DNA of 64,000 nucleotides from Labrenzia sp. PHM005 (GTDB lineage: Bacteria > Pseudomonadota > Alphaproteobacteria > Rhizobiales > Stappiaceae). Position numbers and translations under genes: made by a program. Each line of letters starts with the position of its first letter. Position 1 is the first letter of the stretch. The stretch covers positions 2,847,001 to 2,911,000 of the forward strand of contig NZ_CP041191.1 in NCBI RefSeq assembly GCF_006517275.1, read 5' to 3'. Shown here piece by piece: positions 38,226-47,819 of this stretch. The notes under the pieces are model-generated. The model was given only the letters and a program-made list of their open reading frames with translations. It was not told where the DNA came from and ran no database searches.

Positions 38226-39441
38226 CCTCAGTTTTCATCTTCCGGAAAGTTTTTCGCATGAGCTGAAGATTCCGGCGAAAGATACAACAAGGTCTGGCAA
38301 TGCCTTTTTGATCAGAGGGCATGTTGTTGGCGAGGGACCGCCGAAGGTTCAATTGCAGGTCGCCGCATCGAACCAGCCGCTTCGCACCTGGCCCGTTGAA
38401 GTGACTGAATGCAAAGGGCGCTGGCGCTATGATCTGAGCGCCGTTGTCAATCTGCTCGGATCAACAGGGAAGACCCTCATTTCATTCCAGTTGATCGGTG
38501 AGAACAATTGGCGGACACCGGTCGCCACGATTGAACTGGAAAGACACTCTTTGGAGCAAGCAGCTGAGGGGTTGCCGGGCATTTATGTAGTGAGCCTGGG
38601 CCGGTCCGGATCGACGATGATGATGTCGGCGCTCGCCGCGCATCCGGATGTCGTTGCATATGAGCGCCATCCCTTTGAAACTCGTGTATCCCAGCAATAC
38701 GCACGGATAGCAAAGACCTTGACGGAGCCTGCCGACTTTTTTGATCCGCAGCTCGAGGCATTTGCCCATTCCGCCAAACTGGCATCCAACGCCTATTTGC
38801 GGCCAGATGGGGATATCATCGATGTGATGGACAAAACGCTCGGCACTCAAAACATCGCCCATTGCCGGCGCCAGGTCACATCATTTTATCAAGAACTTGC
38901 ATCCCGCCGGAAAAAAACAGCCCGGGCATATGCAGAAAAATGTATCCCGCACATTGCTTGGCTCAATTTGTTGAGGGAACTTTATCCGGGCTCGAAAGTT
39001 GTGTTGTTGGTGCGGGACTTTCGTGATGTCTATCGATCTGTTTTATCCTTCAATGACAAGCGCGGCTTCAATGCTTTTGGACGGGAGGCGGTCGCCAAGG
39101 ACATTGACTATGTCGATGCATTGGCCCGCTCGGCGACCGCACTCATGACGGTTGCGAAAATGGAAGATGTCGTCTTGGCAAAATATGAAGACATCGCGAT
39201 CCGCCCAGCCGACGCCTTAACGAAGCTCATGCAGCAGTTGGATTTGGAGGGCTCGGAGCACAACCTTGAACTCATGACCAACGCTTTGGCAAAAGACACT
39301 CCGGAGGTAAACCGGCATCGGACAGCTGGATCTTCTGAGACATCAGTGGGCCGGTGGCAAAGTGAGGTCACTGAAGAGGAGGGCGCCCGGTTCCAGGAGC
39401 TATTAACCCCGGCACTCAAGTTTTTCGACTATCAAACCTAG
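38203..39441 (+). CDS. Sulfotransferase family protein
   Basis: The 412-residue product has an unrecognised beta-rich N-terminal domain (about 110 residues) and a C-terminal sulfotransferase domain. The PAPS 5'-phosphosulfate loop is VVSLGRSGSTMMMSAL, and the 3'-phosphate loop region is LLVRDFRDVYRSVLSF, both in the usual order; a C-terminal RWQSEV-type segment (GRWQSEVTEEE) follows. It would transfer sulfate to a sugar or protein made by the neighbouring enzymes. I use the ATG at 38203, which overlaps the upstream gene by 23 bp. Confidence 0.85.
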   Translation: MFSTTVRNLSFHLPESFSHELKIPAKDTTRSGNAFLIRGHVVGEGPPKVQLQVAASNQPLRTWPVEVTECKGRWRYDLSAVVNLLGSTGKTLISFQLIGENNWRTPVATIELERHSLEQAAEGLPGIYVVSLGRSGSTMMMSALAAHPDVVAYERHPFETRVSQQYARIAKTLTEPADFFDPQLEAFAHSAKLASNAYLRPDGDIIDVMDKTLGTQNIAHCRRQVTSFYQELASRRKKTARAYAEKCIPHIAWLNLLRELYPGSKVVLLVRDFRDVYRSVLSFNDKRGFNAFGREAVAKDIDYVDALARSATALMTVAKMEDVVLAKYEDIAIRPADALTKLMQQLDLEGSEHNLELMTNALAKDTPEVNRHRTAGSSETSVGRWQSEVTEEEGARFQELLTPALKFFDYQT

Positions 39442-39483
39442 AATAACTCTTTGGACGGCACCAAGGTGTTTCCAGCAGCATGA

Positions 39484-40263
39484 ATGCGCCGAATGAATAT
39501 TTCTGACCTCTACGCAGCACCAAAACAAGTCGACGACCTGGAGAGCTGTGTCTTCTACCACACGATCGATTTGCCGAACAGTGAGACCGTCTGGGGGCAC
39601 GTTGATCTCAGAGGCCGCGAACGGGCGTACCTCGGCGGAGTTGATCTGGAGGGAAAAACGGTTCTGGAGGTAGGACCTGCGACGGGTCACCTTGCTTTTT
39701 TCATGGAACAGCACGGCGCAACAGTGACCTGTTTGGAGTTACCGCATTCTGATGTCGGGGATTTGGTACCCAGGATCGATTTGGAAAACTGGGATCAAAT
39801 CCTGGCTGATCGGCGCAGGCATTTGGACCAAATTGTCAACGGTTTTTGGTATTGCCACGGCAAGCTGACATCAAAAATACAAGTCATCTATGGAACCGTG
39901 GACGACCTGGTTGAAGCTGGCGCCACATTCGACTTCGTCGTTTTGGGTGGTGTGCTGTTGCACTTGAGAGATCTGCAGCTGCGCTTGCAGCAATTTGCCA
40001 GCCTGGCGCGTCAGGAAATAATTGTCACCGAGCAGTTGCTGGCGCCGTTGGACCGGTCAGACAGCGCACCGATTGTCTGGTTGGCTCCTTCAAAAGGCAA
40101 TGAAGTCTGGGACCATTGGTGGCGGTTTGGACCGGGCTATTTTTCCGGCTACCTGCCAATCCTCGGATTTCCAGACTTGAAAGTAACCAAACATGAACAA
40201 AGCTGCCTCGGGAACATGTTTAAACATTTTACAATCCGGGGGAGACGAAATATCAAAGTGTAG
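39484..40263 (+). CDS. SAM-dependent methyltransferase
   Basis: The 259-residue protein has the class I methyltransferase core: the SAM-binding motif VLEVGPATGHLAFFMEQHGA, then VTCLELPH (acidic end of strand 2), and the later FDFVVLGGVLLHLRD. Overall it resembles methyltransferases near glycan genes (a tRNA cmo5U-like or FkbM-related fold cannot be separated by eye). It lies 42 bp after the sulfotransferase gene in the same direction. Its likely target is a sugar or protein in the glycan pathway. Confidence 0.85.
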   Translation: MRRMNISDLYAAPKQVDDLESCVFYHTIDLPNSETVWGHVDLRGRERAYLGGVDLEGKTVLEVGPATGHLAFFMEQHGATVTCLELPHSDVGDLVPRIDLENWDQILADRRRHLDQIVNGFWYCHGKLTSKIQVIYGTVDDLVEAGATFDFVVLGGVLLHLRDLQLRLQQFASLARQEIIVTEQLLAPLDRSDSAPIVWLAPSKGNEVWDHWWRFGPGYFSGYLPILGFPDLKVTKHEQSCLGNMFKHFTIRGRRNIKV

Positions 40264-40320
40264 TTTTAAGTTTATCTCGTCCAGCAATTGGTCAGTTTTG
40301 AGTTTTTCGGGGGATTGCAA

Positions 40321-41109
40321 GTGATCAAGGTATTTATAGCAAATGATAAAGGCGGTGTTGGAAAGTCTTTGGTCGCGCAGTTCTGTGTACTCGCGCTTGA
40401 TGCCAACGGACTAAGACCAGATATTATTGAGTATGACAACCAGCCCAAAATGCGGTCCTTGTTTGGTGCTGACCGCGTGGAAACCAACTCGATAGGCCTA
40501 AACGCTGATAGTTCCGGTGATTTGGAAGACGGCGTCATGTCCTGGGATCCACTATTGGAAAAACTCCTGGGCGATAAGTCGTTTGTTGTCGATTTCGGCG
40601 CACAAGCCTGGGCCGGGTTTTCAGAATGGGCCGAAAGTATTGCTCTTGAGCAATATTATAAGGGCAAGGGCCTTTCGATTATTGTTCCGGTGACGGCAGA
40701 CCGGGAAGCTTTGAATGGTGCGATCAGGGTTCTAAAATCCGCGCGGCAGCTGCTGCCGGCTGCGAAAATTCATCTCCTGAAAGTCAACAAGGACGGGGAT
40801 GTCGACGATCTTGAGAGTATTCCCGAATACAAACTTTTGTTCGCAATGGTTGAAACTTCCAAGGCAAAGGTAAAAGATCTTCCCACTTTGAGAGCAAAGG
40901 GATTGCCGGTCCTGTTTTCGCTGAACTATTCCCTCGATAAGATCGTCAGCACGCCGCTGGAAGATCTACCGTTGGGGAGCCTTCCGTTGGCATCGCGGGC
41001 GCGGCTCATCGCTGCTGTGAAGGAGTGGTTGGTGGAAGCGAACAAGGTCCTCTTGTCCTCCCTCATAACGGTGAAGAAAGTCGGCGGCACGCGAATTCGC
41101 CGCAGGTAA
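40321..41109 (+). CDS. ParA/MinD-like P-loop ATPase
   Basis: The 262-residue product has the deviant Walker A motif KGGVGKS at the N-terminus (VFIANDKGGVGKSLVAQF), with the signature lysine of ParA/MinD ATPases, and a plausible Walker B in FVVDFGAQAWAGF. There is no ParB gene nearby and no DNA-binding extension, so plasmid partition is unlikely. Such ATPases in glycan clusters may position an enzyme complex at the membrane (BcsQ-like); that is inference. I prefer the GTG start, which has a GGGGG site at the right spacing, over an upstream TTG. Confidence 0.75.
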   Translation: MIKVFIANDKGGVGKSLVAQFCVLALDANGLRPDIIEYDNQPKMRSLFGADRVETNSIGLNADSSGDLEDGVMSWDPLLEKLLGDKSFVVDFGAQAWAGFSEWAESIALEQYYKGKGLSIIVPVTADREALNGAIRVLKSARQLLPAAKIHLLKVNKDGDVDDLESIPEYKLLFAMVETSKAKVKDLPTLRAKGLPVLFSLNYSLDKIVSTPLEDLPLGSLPLASRARLIAAVKEWLVEANKVLLSSLITVKKVGGTRIRRR

Positions 41110-41118
41110 TCCGGACAA

Positions 41119-41796
41119 TTATTGCATTGGGACAACAAGTCCCAGTTGACCGGCGAGAATGAAACCCAGCAGGCAGACCAAGGCCGCAAGCAGGCCTGTA
41201 TTTAATTTGGCATAAAAAGCGTTCGATCGAACCAGTTTCATGATCGCCAGGAGTTTGACATCCGTCTCGTCGGACGAGGTCTTTAGCGTCTTGAGCACCG
41301 TGTCTGATTGCATCAGCTGATAGGAAAGCGTGTTGAGTGTTTCGTTGAGCTGGCGCGGTGTCACCTTTTCAACCGTTTCGGCCATGCCGACCAACGCGCG
41401 CTCATTCCGGCTTGAGGCCGCCAGCAATACCTTGCGAGTCAGTTTGACGGTCTCGGTAAGTTCAGCCAGTTCGTTCCGGACTTCCCGTGTGTTGGCAAGA
41501 TTGGGCGACCAGGACCGGGGCAACGGGGTATCTGACCCTTTCACTATCACACTCAAGTCATCCGGGTTAAAATCATCCAAATTAGGCAATGAAAAGGTAA
41601 AGGCGCATTCTCCTTTGCCAGCTCGGCTCAGGTCCGGGCGGGCCTCATTTGCTGTCACATCTCCAAGGTGATCGTCGGCATAAAAAACCTCAAGTTCAAC
41701 CGGTCCGGAAGACGTGTTTTCATATTGGGCCCAACCTGCGACCGAAGAAGCACTTAAGTTGTCTATTTTCCCTTTAAATTCACTAATTTGATTCAT
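41119..41796 (-). CDS. GWA-domain membrane-anchored protein
   Basis: I do not recognise this 225-residue protein as a named family. Residues ~1-90 form a beta domain with VAGWAQYENTSSG ... ARPDLSRAGKGECAFTFSLP, which matches two copies in the island protein at 56308-57051 (GWA-x-D, then A-x3-R-x-DL, then G-x-G-x3-F). The middle (about 105-190) is helical, probably coiled coil, and residues ~198-220 are one transmembrane helix (LLAALVCLLGFILAGQLGLVV) at the C-terminus. It is the only leftward gene in the 33.5-54.4 kb block and converges on the ParA-like ATPase. Confidence 0.7.
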   Translation of the reverse strand: MNQISEFKGKIDNLSASSVAGWAQYENTSSGPVELEVFYADDHLGDVTANEARPDLSRAGKGECAFTFSLPNLDDFNPDDLSVIVKGSDTPLPRSWSPNLANTREVRNELAELTETVKLTRKVLLAASSRNERALVGMAETVEKVTPRQLNETLNTLSYQLMQSDTVLKTLKTSSDETDVKLLAIMKLVRSNAFYAKLNTGLLAALVCLLGFILAGQLGLVVPMQ

Positions 41797-41960
41797 GACT
41801 TAAACCTGTTTGGAGTTGGTGATAAGTGCTCTTTAGAAATGGCCCGGATTATGTCTAAATAGCCATCGATCCGGTGTTTGACAGGGCAATATTACAGTCA
41901 AGTTGTATTCAATTGACAATAGTCAGTCGCAAATTGTTTCAATAATTTCAAGAGGATTAG

Positions 41961-43091
41961 ATGCGTCGGTCTGTATTGTTTGTTCAGCCCAAATTGCCGG
42001 GGCAATTTCGACAACAAATTTCTAGGGAACTGAGCCGGCCCGACACGGATATCTTGCTGCTGTCAAATGTCAGTTTTGGGCTGGCCGATGTGCCAAAAGG
42101 CGCCGTGCACGAACTCTATGGAAATCCGGCAAATGGCGCGCCAGTCGATCCTCTTTGCGCCGAATTTAACACCGCGATATCGACCGGCCAGGAAGTTGAA
42201 AAAGCCGCTTTGAAACTCAAACAGCGTGGCTATTACCCGGATACGATTGTCGCCTATTACGGATACGGCGAAAGCCTGTTTTTGCGAGGGGTGTTCCCGA
42301 ACGCGCGCATCGTGACGTTCTTCGAGTATTTTTATGGCTTGAAGGATGGCGCGATGAACTTCGATCCGGAGTTTCGCCAGCCCGAGGCCGAGATCCTACG
42401 GCGCAGCAAAGCCAGAAATGCCGTTGCCTTGATGGCTCTTCATGATTGTGATGAGGGGATTGTGCCCACCAAGTGGCAGTTTTCGAGACTGCCTGAGGAG
42501 TACCGGCATAAGATCCGGATCGTGCCGGATGAAATCGACCGCGATCTCAACAAGCCGGACCCAAACGCTGTTTTCAAACTCGATGGCATTGAGTTTACCA
42601 AAAGGGATCGGGTGATCAGCTATTGCGCCAGGGCCCTCGAACCGACACGCGGAATACATATTCTTATGCGATCTCTTCCGCGCCTGATGGCGTTGGCGCC
42701 CGACGCGCATGTTGTGATCGTTGGCAAAGCGGCAACGGCCTACGACCCGCCTTTGCCGAATGGGCAGGCATATCGTGATAAATATTTAGGCGAAGTCAGA
42801 GATAAAATAGATCTGAAAAGATTGCATATGGTCGGATGGTTGGATAGAAAGAATTTAACAGAGTTGTTTCAAGTATCGAGTTGCCATGTCTATTTAACCA
42901 CACCCTTTGTTGTCTCATGGTCTTTGCGGGAGGCGCTTGCTTGTCAAACTCCGGTTGTTGCATCTAACACTGCTCCTGTGCAGGAATTTATTGAACACGG
43001 CAAGAACGGATATTTGGTCGACTTTTTTGACTACAACCGATTGGCGGATACAGTTTCAAAAACGGTTAGCCAACAGCGGAAATTCGCTTAA
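41961..43091 (+). CDS. Glycosyltransferase, GT4 family, C-terminally truncated
   Basis: The 376-residue protein is a GT-B transferase: N-terminal domain with MRRSVLFVQPKLPGQFRQQI, and a C-terminal domain with RDRVISYCARALEPTRGIHI, VGWLDRKNLTELFQVSSCHVYLT, and SLREALACQTPVVASNTAPV (E-x-A type acidic motif). The reading ends abruptly at VSQQRKFA, before the usual final helix, and coding-like sequence does not continue in other frames. A degenerate copy of the same gene lies 530 bp downstream. It may be partly or fully inactive. Confidence 0.82.
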   Translation: MRRSVLFVQPKLPGQFRQQISRELSRPDTDILLLSNVSFGLADVPKGAVHELYGNPANGAPVDPLCAEFNTAISTGQEVEKAALKLKQRGYYPDTIVAYYGYGESLFLRGVFPNARIVTFFEYFYGLKDGAMNFDPEFRQPEAEILRRSKARNAVALMALHDCDEGIVPTKWQFSRLPEEYRHKIRIVPDEIDRDLNKPDPNAVFKLDGIEFTKRDRVISYCARALEPTRGIHILMRSLPRLMALAPDAHVVIVGKAATAYDPPLPNGQAYRDKYLGEVRDKIDLKRLHMVGWLDRKNLTELFQVSSCHVYLTTPFVVSWSLREALACQTPVVASNTAPVQEFIEHGKNGYLVDFFDYNRLADTVSKTVSQQRKFA

Positions 43092-43619
43092 AGCATTGCG
43101 AAATTGTGACTTTTTGGGTGTGTGACTATGTTTATTGTGTCACTCAATAAGTGTGGTGGAAAGAACTGATTGTAATTATTCTGATTAGCCCCGGAGGCAA
43201 TACAGCTGGTGGAAGAGATGTTTCGAGCTAAATACCCGTGATATGGCAATCGGCTCTTCGGCAGAGGCTCTACCTGTTCCGCTCCCCTTCTACATCCAAG
43301 CTGCCGATCAGTTAGAATTGATAGTAGATTTAGACATCGAACGTTTGTTCCTTATGCCCTCGGCCGTAGCTTAACTGGAAACACCAGATTCAATACTGCA
43401 ATCGGTTTCCGCTGGAAATCAGCCGCAGATCTCATCATGACTTCTTTAAACGCCAGCACTCAAGATTGCGAGGAAAGGAGCCTTGAATAGAAGTTAAGCC
43501 TGTTTTTAGTTTAGCTCACAATATATCAAGTAATGGTTGCAAAAAGGATTCTTATCTGTTTAATAAAAAATTAATACTAAGCGAAATCAACAATTTCAGA
43601 GTCACATTGATTGAGGGTC
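43092..43619. other. Intergenic region between glycosyltransferase and its degenerate copy
   Basis: About 528 bp, AT-rich, with no supported gene. It may include remnants of the lost end of the glycosyltransferase, but no frame shows it clearly. Confidence 0.5.
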
Positions 43620-44073
43620 ATGCGTAGATCATTCATCTTTGCTCAATCGAAGCTTGCCGGGCAATTCCGTAGCGGTTCTGAAATGAATCTGGCTGATCCG
43701 GATTGCAAAGATCCACGGCTTTCAGGTGCAAGTTCTGGAGTTGTTGGCGTTTTAGAATGTACCATCTATGCGCTCTGTCGGTCAGTGCTCGAGGGCGGTG
43801 GGGATATCCTGTATGGAAAAGTGAATAGGGCGTTGATGGCAGGATGGAAGAGTGAGATGGCTGGCCTGCGGCATTCGCATTCTGATGCGCGCTCCCCCAA
43901 CCTGATTGCGGTCGAGGCTAAACCACAAGTCGCCGTGAGCAAACCGTCCGCCACTTACGATCGGCAGATCCTGGATGGCAAAATCAACCTCGATAAGTAT
44001 TGATCGAAATGAAGGGGCAGATTGACCTGAAGCACTTCCATTTGGTCGGCGGTTGCATCGCAAAAATGTGATA
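43620..44073 (+). pseudogene. Degenerate, internally deleted copy of the GT4 gene at 41961
   Basis: The frame opens MRRSFIFAQSKLAGQFR, matching MRRSVLFVQPKLPGQFR of the neighbouring transferase. It stays alignable to about its residue 95 and then jumps to the part beginning with the PSATYDRQILDGKI segment (AATAYDPPLPNGQA in the parent). After a stop at about 44003 the match continues as QIDLKHFHLVGG (DKIDLKRLHMVGW in the parent). So about half the gene is deleted and a stop was acquired. Confidence 0.8.
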
Positions 44074-44293
44074 AATCTCTGATAAAAAAGTTGCTTGGTC
44101 GGGTCATTTGGTAGCAACGGGTGACTGACCATCATCTGGAATACTAAGTGCAGTGTTGATGAATGGTTGCGTGTAAGTAAGTGGAGCGAAATTAGAAAAC
44201 AATTTTCTTTATAATGGCAAGGAAAATAGTAAAGGTGCATATTTACTTGCTGTTTTTTGGGGAAATTTATTGAGAAACAAAAGGTTTGAAATT

Positions 44294-45436
44294 ATGGTTC
44301 ATGTTGTCGTCTTCGTTGGGACCCGTCCTGAGGGTATTAAGATGGCCCCAGTGGTACAGGCTCTTCGAAGTTCTGAAGATTTCCGATGCACGCTCGTCTC
44401 CACTGGTCAACATCGCGAGATGCTGGAGCGGGCGCTCGCAGACTTCAATATTGAAGCAGATATTGATCTTGCCGTAATGCAGCCCAACCAGACGCTTGCT
44501 TCCCTAAGCAGCCGTCTGTTTCAAAAAGTCGATGAAGTGCTAGCAGAGCTGAAGCCGGACTGGGTATTGGTTCAAGGTGATACGACGACAGTGATGGTGG
44601 GAGCGCTTTGCGCTTTCTATCGGGGCATTCCAGTCGGACATGTAGAAGCTGGATTGCGGAGTCACGACATGCTCGCACCGTATCCCGAGGAGCTTAACAG
44701 GCGCGTTGCTAGTTTGGTTACTGATCGGCATTTTGCACCAACTCACGGTGCTGCCGCCAATTTGTCTGAAGAGGGCATCGAAGAGGCAAAAATTGTGGTA
44801 ACCGGCAATACTGGCATCGATGCTCTCTTGCAAACAGCTGCATCGGTGCGGCAGACGCCGCCTAACTTGACTTATGAAGTTTCAGATTTCCTGACACAGC
44901 ATGAGCGGTACGTTTTGATTACCGGCCACCGGCGTGAGAATTTCGGCGAAAGATTTCAAGAGATCTGCCATGCCATCTCAACCTTGGCAGATAATCATGC
45001 TGACGTAGGTTTTCTGTATCCTGTTCACCTAAATCCGCGTGTTCGCGGACCGGTTTTCGAGATCATCAAGGATCGACCAAACATTCTGCTAACTGATCCT
45101 CAGGAGTACCGCAAGTTCGTTCATCTGATGGATCGTGCATATCTATTGTTATCGGACTCAGGCGGGGTGCAAGAAGAAGCTCCAAGTCTGGGGAAGCCTG
45201 TATTGGTGATGCGAGATGTCACAGAAAGGCCGGAAGGCATTCAAGCGGGTTGCGCCGAGCTCGTGGGTTCTTCGAAAGATACGATAATTCAGAGAGTAAC
45301 TGCACTGCTCAATGATCCTGTGCAGTACCGACAAATGGCTCAAGCACAAAATCCATACGGCGACGGTCAGGCGAGCAAACGCATCGCAGACACACTGCGA
45401 TTGCATATCGCAGCTGACCAAACAGATGCCGCTTGA
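44294..45436 (+). CDS. wecB: UDP-N-acetylglucosamine 2-epimerase (non-hydrolysing)
   Basis: This enzyme converts UDP-GlcNAc to UDP-ManNAc. The 380-residue protein has VVFVGTRPEGIKMAPVVQAL at the start, VLVQGDTTTVMVGALCAFY, VGHVEAGLRSHDMLAPYPEE, HRRENFGERF and SDSGGVQEEAPSLGKPVLVMRD, all family signatures. I begin at the ATG before HVVVFVGTRPE; an upstream TTG would add 8 residues. It is directly followed by the matching dehydrogenase gene, so together they make UDP-ManNAcA for a capsule or glycoprotein sugar. The symbol follows the E. coli homologue; mnaA is an equal name. Confidence 0.95.
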   Translation: MVHVVVFVGTRPEGIKMAPVVQALRSSEDFRCTLVSTGQHREMLERALADFNIEADIDLAVMQPNQTLASLSSRLFQKVDEVLAELKPDWVLVQGDTTTVMVGALCAFYRGIPVGHVEAGLRSHDMLAPYPEELNRRVASLVTDRHFAPTHGAAANLSEEGIEEAKIVVTGNTGIDALLQTAASVRQTPPNLTYEVSDFLTQHERYVLITGHRRENFGERFQEICHAISTLADNHADVGFLYPVHLNPRVRGPVFEIIKDRPNILLTDPQEYRKFVHLMDRAYLLLSDSGGVQEEAPSLGKPVLVMRDVTERPEGIQAGCAELVGSSKDTIIQRVTALLNDPVQYRQMAQAQNPYGDGQASKRIADTLRLHIAADQTDAA

Positions 45437-45471
45437 ATCCGATATTTAGTTAGTAGTTGAGGAAATTGGGC

Positions 45472-46779
45472 ATGTTACATGAATTGAATACGATAAGCGT
45501 AATTGGACTTGGATACATTGGTTTGCCGACAGCGGCCATTCTTGCATCTTCTGGCAAAAATGTAGTCGGTGTAGACATTAACAACACGGCCGTAACTGCA
45601 ATAAACGAAGGGCGCGCTCATTTCTTTGAACCAGAATTAAACTCCATGGTTGCGGACGGTGTTCAAAGTGGGAATTTGCGAGCTGTGAATTCGCCGGAAG
45701 CCGCTGATGCCTTCATAATCGCTGTCCCCACTCCCGTCTCTAAAGGCAACGTTCCATACCTCGGCTATATCGAGGCTGCGGCCAACTCGATTGCTCCAGT
45801 GCTGAAATCAGGCGATTTGATCATCTTGGAGTCGACATCTCCTGTTGGAACCGTTGAAATGATGGCGAGCAAATTGGCCGCGGCGCGCCCGGATCTGAAA
45901 TGGCCACACGAGGTTGGTGAAGCAGCGGATATGCTTGTTGCCTATTGCCCGGAGCGGATTATTCCAGGTCGTATGATGACTGAATTGGTCGAAAATGATC
46001 GGATAATCGGCGGCCTTTCCGAAAACTCGATCATGGCGGCAACAGCGCTCTACAGCAGTTTTGCTCGCGGTAAACTGGTTCCAACGACAGGCCGAACGGC
46101 CGAGATGGTGAAGCTGACTGAAAATGCGTACAGAGACGTCAACATTGCATTTGCAAACGAATTGTCAAAGGTCTGCGACCATTTTGGCATCGATGCATGG
46201 GAAGTCATTGATCTGGCTAATCATCACCCCCGCGTGAACATTCTCAATCCGGGGCCAGGTGTTGGCGGCCACTGTATTGCAGTCGATCCATGGTTTATCG
46301 TTCACGCGGCAGACGGGCTTGCGCCCCTCATGCAAACAGCCCGGGAAGTGAATGACAGCAAACCTGGATACGTGGTTGATAAAGTGGCCGCAATGGTACA
46401 GCCCGGCGATAAAATTGCCTGTCTCGGTCTTGCGTATAAAGCAGATACCGATGATCTCCGCGAAAGCCCGGCTATTCAGGTTGTTGAGGAGATGGCGGAT
46501 GCTGGAATTGGCCAGTTGCTTGCTGTTGAGCCAAATGTTGAGGCACTCCCATCGTCACTCATACAAAAGGGTGTGATGCAGTCGTCACTGCCTGATGCTT
46601 TGCGACAATGCGAAACGATCGTTCTATTGGTCGACCATCAGGCATTCAAAGAGCTCGATTTGTCTCTGCTGCAAGGCAAGCGTGTTTACGATAGCAGGGG
46701 CATTTGGCCTCAATATCGTGCCTGTAAGGATAAACCTGCGCCAACTCTATTGCACACATACGTTGAGGCCGCGGAGTAA
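45472..46779 (+). CDS. wecC: UDP-N-acetyl-D-mannosamine dehydrogenase
   Basis: The enzyme oxidises UDP-ManNAc to UDP-ManNAcA with two NAD. The 435-residue protein shows ISVIGLGYIGLPTAAILAS (Rossmann motif), ESTSPVGTVEMM, the catalytic-region sequence VNILNPGPGVGGHCIAVDPW with the active-site Cys, and GLAYKADTDDLRESPA in the third domain. Length is normal. It starts 35 bp after wecB. Family members that use UDP-GlcNAc rather than UDP-ManNAc exist; the adjacent epimerase favours ManNAc. Confidence 0.94.
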   Translation: MLHELNTISVIGLGYIGLPTAAILASSGKNVVGVDINNTAVTAINEGRAHFFEPELNSMVADGVQSGNLRAVNSPEAADAFIIAVPTPVSKGNVPYLGYIEAAANSIAPVLKSGDLIILESTSPVGTVEMMASKLAAARPDLKWPHEVGEAADMLVAYCPERIIPGRMMTELVENDRIIGGLSENSIMAATALYSSFARGKLVPTTGRTAEMVKLTENAYRDVNIAFANELSKVCDHFGIDAWEVIDLANHHPRVNILNPGPGVGGHCIAVDPWFIVHAADGLAPLMQTAREVNDSKPGYVVDKVAAMVQPGDKIACLGLAYKADTDDLRESPAIQVVEEMADAGIGQLLAVEPNVEALPSSLIQKGVMQSSLPDALRQCETIVLLVDHQAFKELDLSLLQGKRVYDSRGIWPQYRACKDKPAPTLLHTYVEAAE

Positions 46780-46877
46780 TTCGTCGGTATTGGTAAGTGA
46801 GTTTTCGCTTCCGCTTAACCTATATTAAATGGCCGTGGCTGCGGGCTTGAGCCAAGTTTCATTGGATTTGATGAGTT

Positions 46878-47819
46878 ATGACCAAGGGCGCGCTGACCAA
46901 TACGAAAACCGTCACTGGTCTAAAGAAAATGAACGATGGATCCAAACTTGGCCTAGCACGGGATCGGATCGCGCAGGCCTATATGGGGCTATGGGGCGGA
47001 GCGTCGACGATTGACAAGGCACGCAGGCGCATTCACTGGATCACGTCTCGAGTTGTTGGGGCCAATGTTCTTGATGTCGGCACAAGTGAAGGCATAGTCC
47101 CGATCCTTTTGGGGCGTGAGGGCTTTCGCGCGGTTGGAATTGATATCAATCCGGAAGCTATAGCCTACGCTGATCAATTGCTGGAACAGGAAGCGGAAGC
47201 TATCCGAGAGCGCGTTCAGTTTCGAAATGTGAGTCTATTCCAGGATGAGACAGATACTGTATTCGATACAGTCATCTTGGGTGAGGTTATAGAACACGCA
47301 AGCAACATCCGAAAATTTATTAAGACGGCTGTATACCATCTAGCTGATGGCGGTGTCCTTATATTGACTACGCCATTCGGTGTGTTTCCTGACCGAGATC
47401 ACAAGCATACATTTTATCTAAGTGACGTCCGTGACCTGCTGACAAGTCATGGTGACATTGAGCATCTTGAAGTGGTTGATGGATACATCCGCGCGGTGCT
47501 TCGAAAAGATTTAAAAGATAGTTCCGGTATCGATGCGCAAGAAAGCAAAGACATATTGCTTGATGAGAACTTGCTCAGTCTAACGGAAGAAGCATCGCAT
47601 GCGGTACAAGTCACCCTACACAAACATATAGATGACGAACGTCAAGCAAAAGAAAAACTTCTGAATGAACTGGACCAGGCGCAAAGCGCAATCAGTTCCC
47701 TAAATGAAAGCCTAGTCGAAAAGTCAGAAGCGTTGGCTGCTGCGCTTCAAGAAATATCTACAACCCGTGAGCAATTGGCCAGGGTCACAGAGGCTTTATT
47801 GGAATACAAGAAAAAGTAG
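46878..47819 (+). CDS. SAM-dependent methyltransferase with coiled-coil tail
   Basis: The 313-residue protein is a class I methyltransferase: ANVLDVGTSEGIVPILLGREG binds SAM, VGIDINPEAIAYA is the acidic strand, and VILGEVIEHASNIRKF / GGVLILTTPFG complete the core (about residues 60-180). From about residue 245 it turns into a charged heptad coiled coil (LLNELDQAQSAISSLNESL) and ends LLEYKKK. Coiled-coil coding continues beyond the stop in another frame, so the gene may be truncated by a frameshift at the AAGAAAAAG run. Confidence 0.82.
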   Translation: MTKGALTNTKTVTGLKKMNDGSKLGLARDRIAQAYMGLWGGASTIDKARRRIHWITSRVVGANVLDVGTSEGIVPILLGREGFRAVGIDINPEAIAYADQLLEQEAEAIRERVQFRNVSLFQDETDTVFDTVILGEVIEHASNIRKFIKTAVYHLADGGVLILTTPFGVFPDRDHKHTFYLSDVRDLLTSHGDIEHLEVVDGYIRAVLRKDLKDSSGIDAQESKDILLDENLLSLTEEASHAVQVTLHKHIDDERQAKEKLLNELDQAQSAISSLNESLVEKSEALAAALQEISTTREQLARVTEALLEYKKK

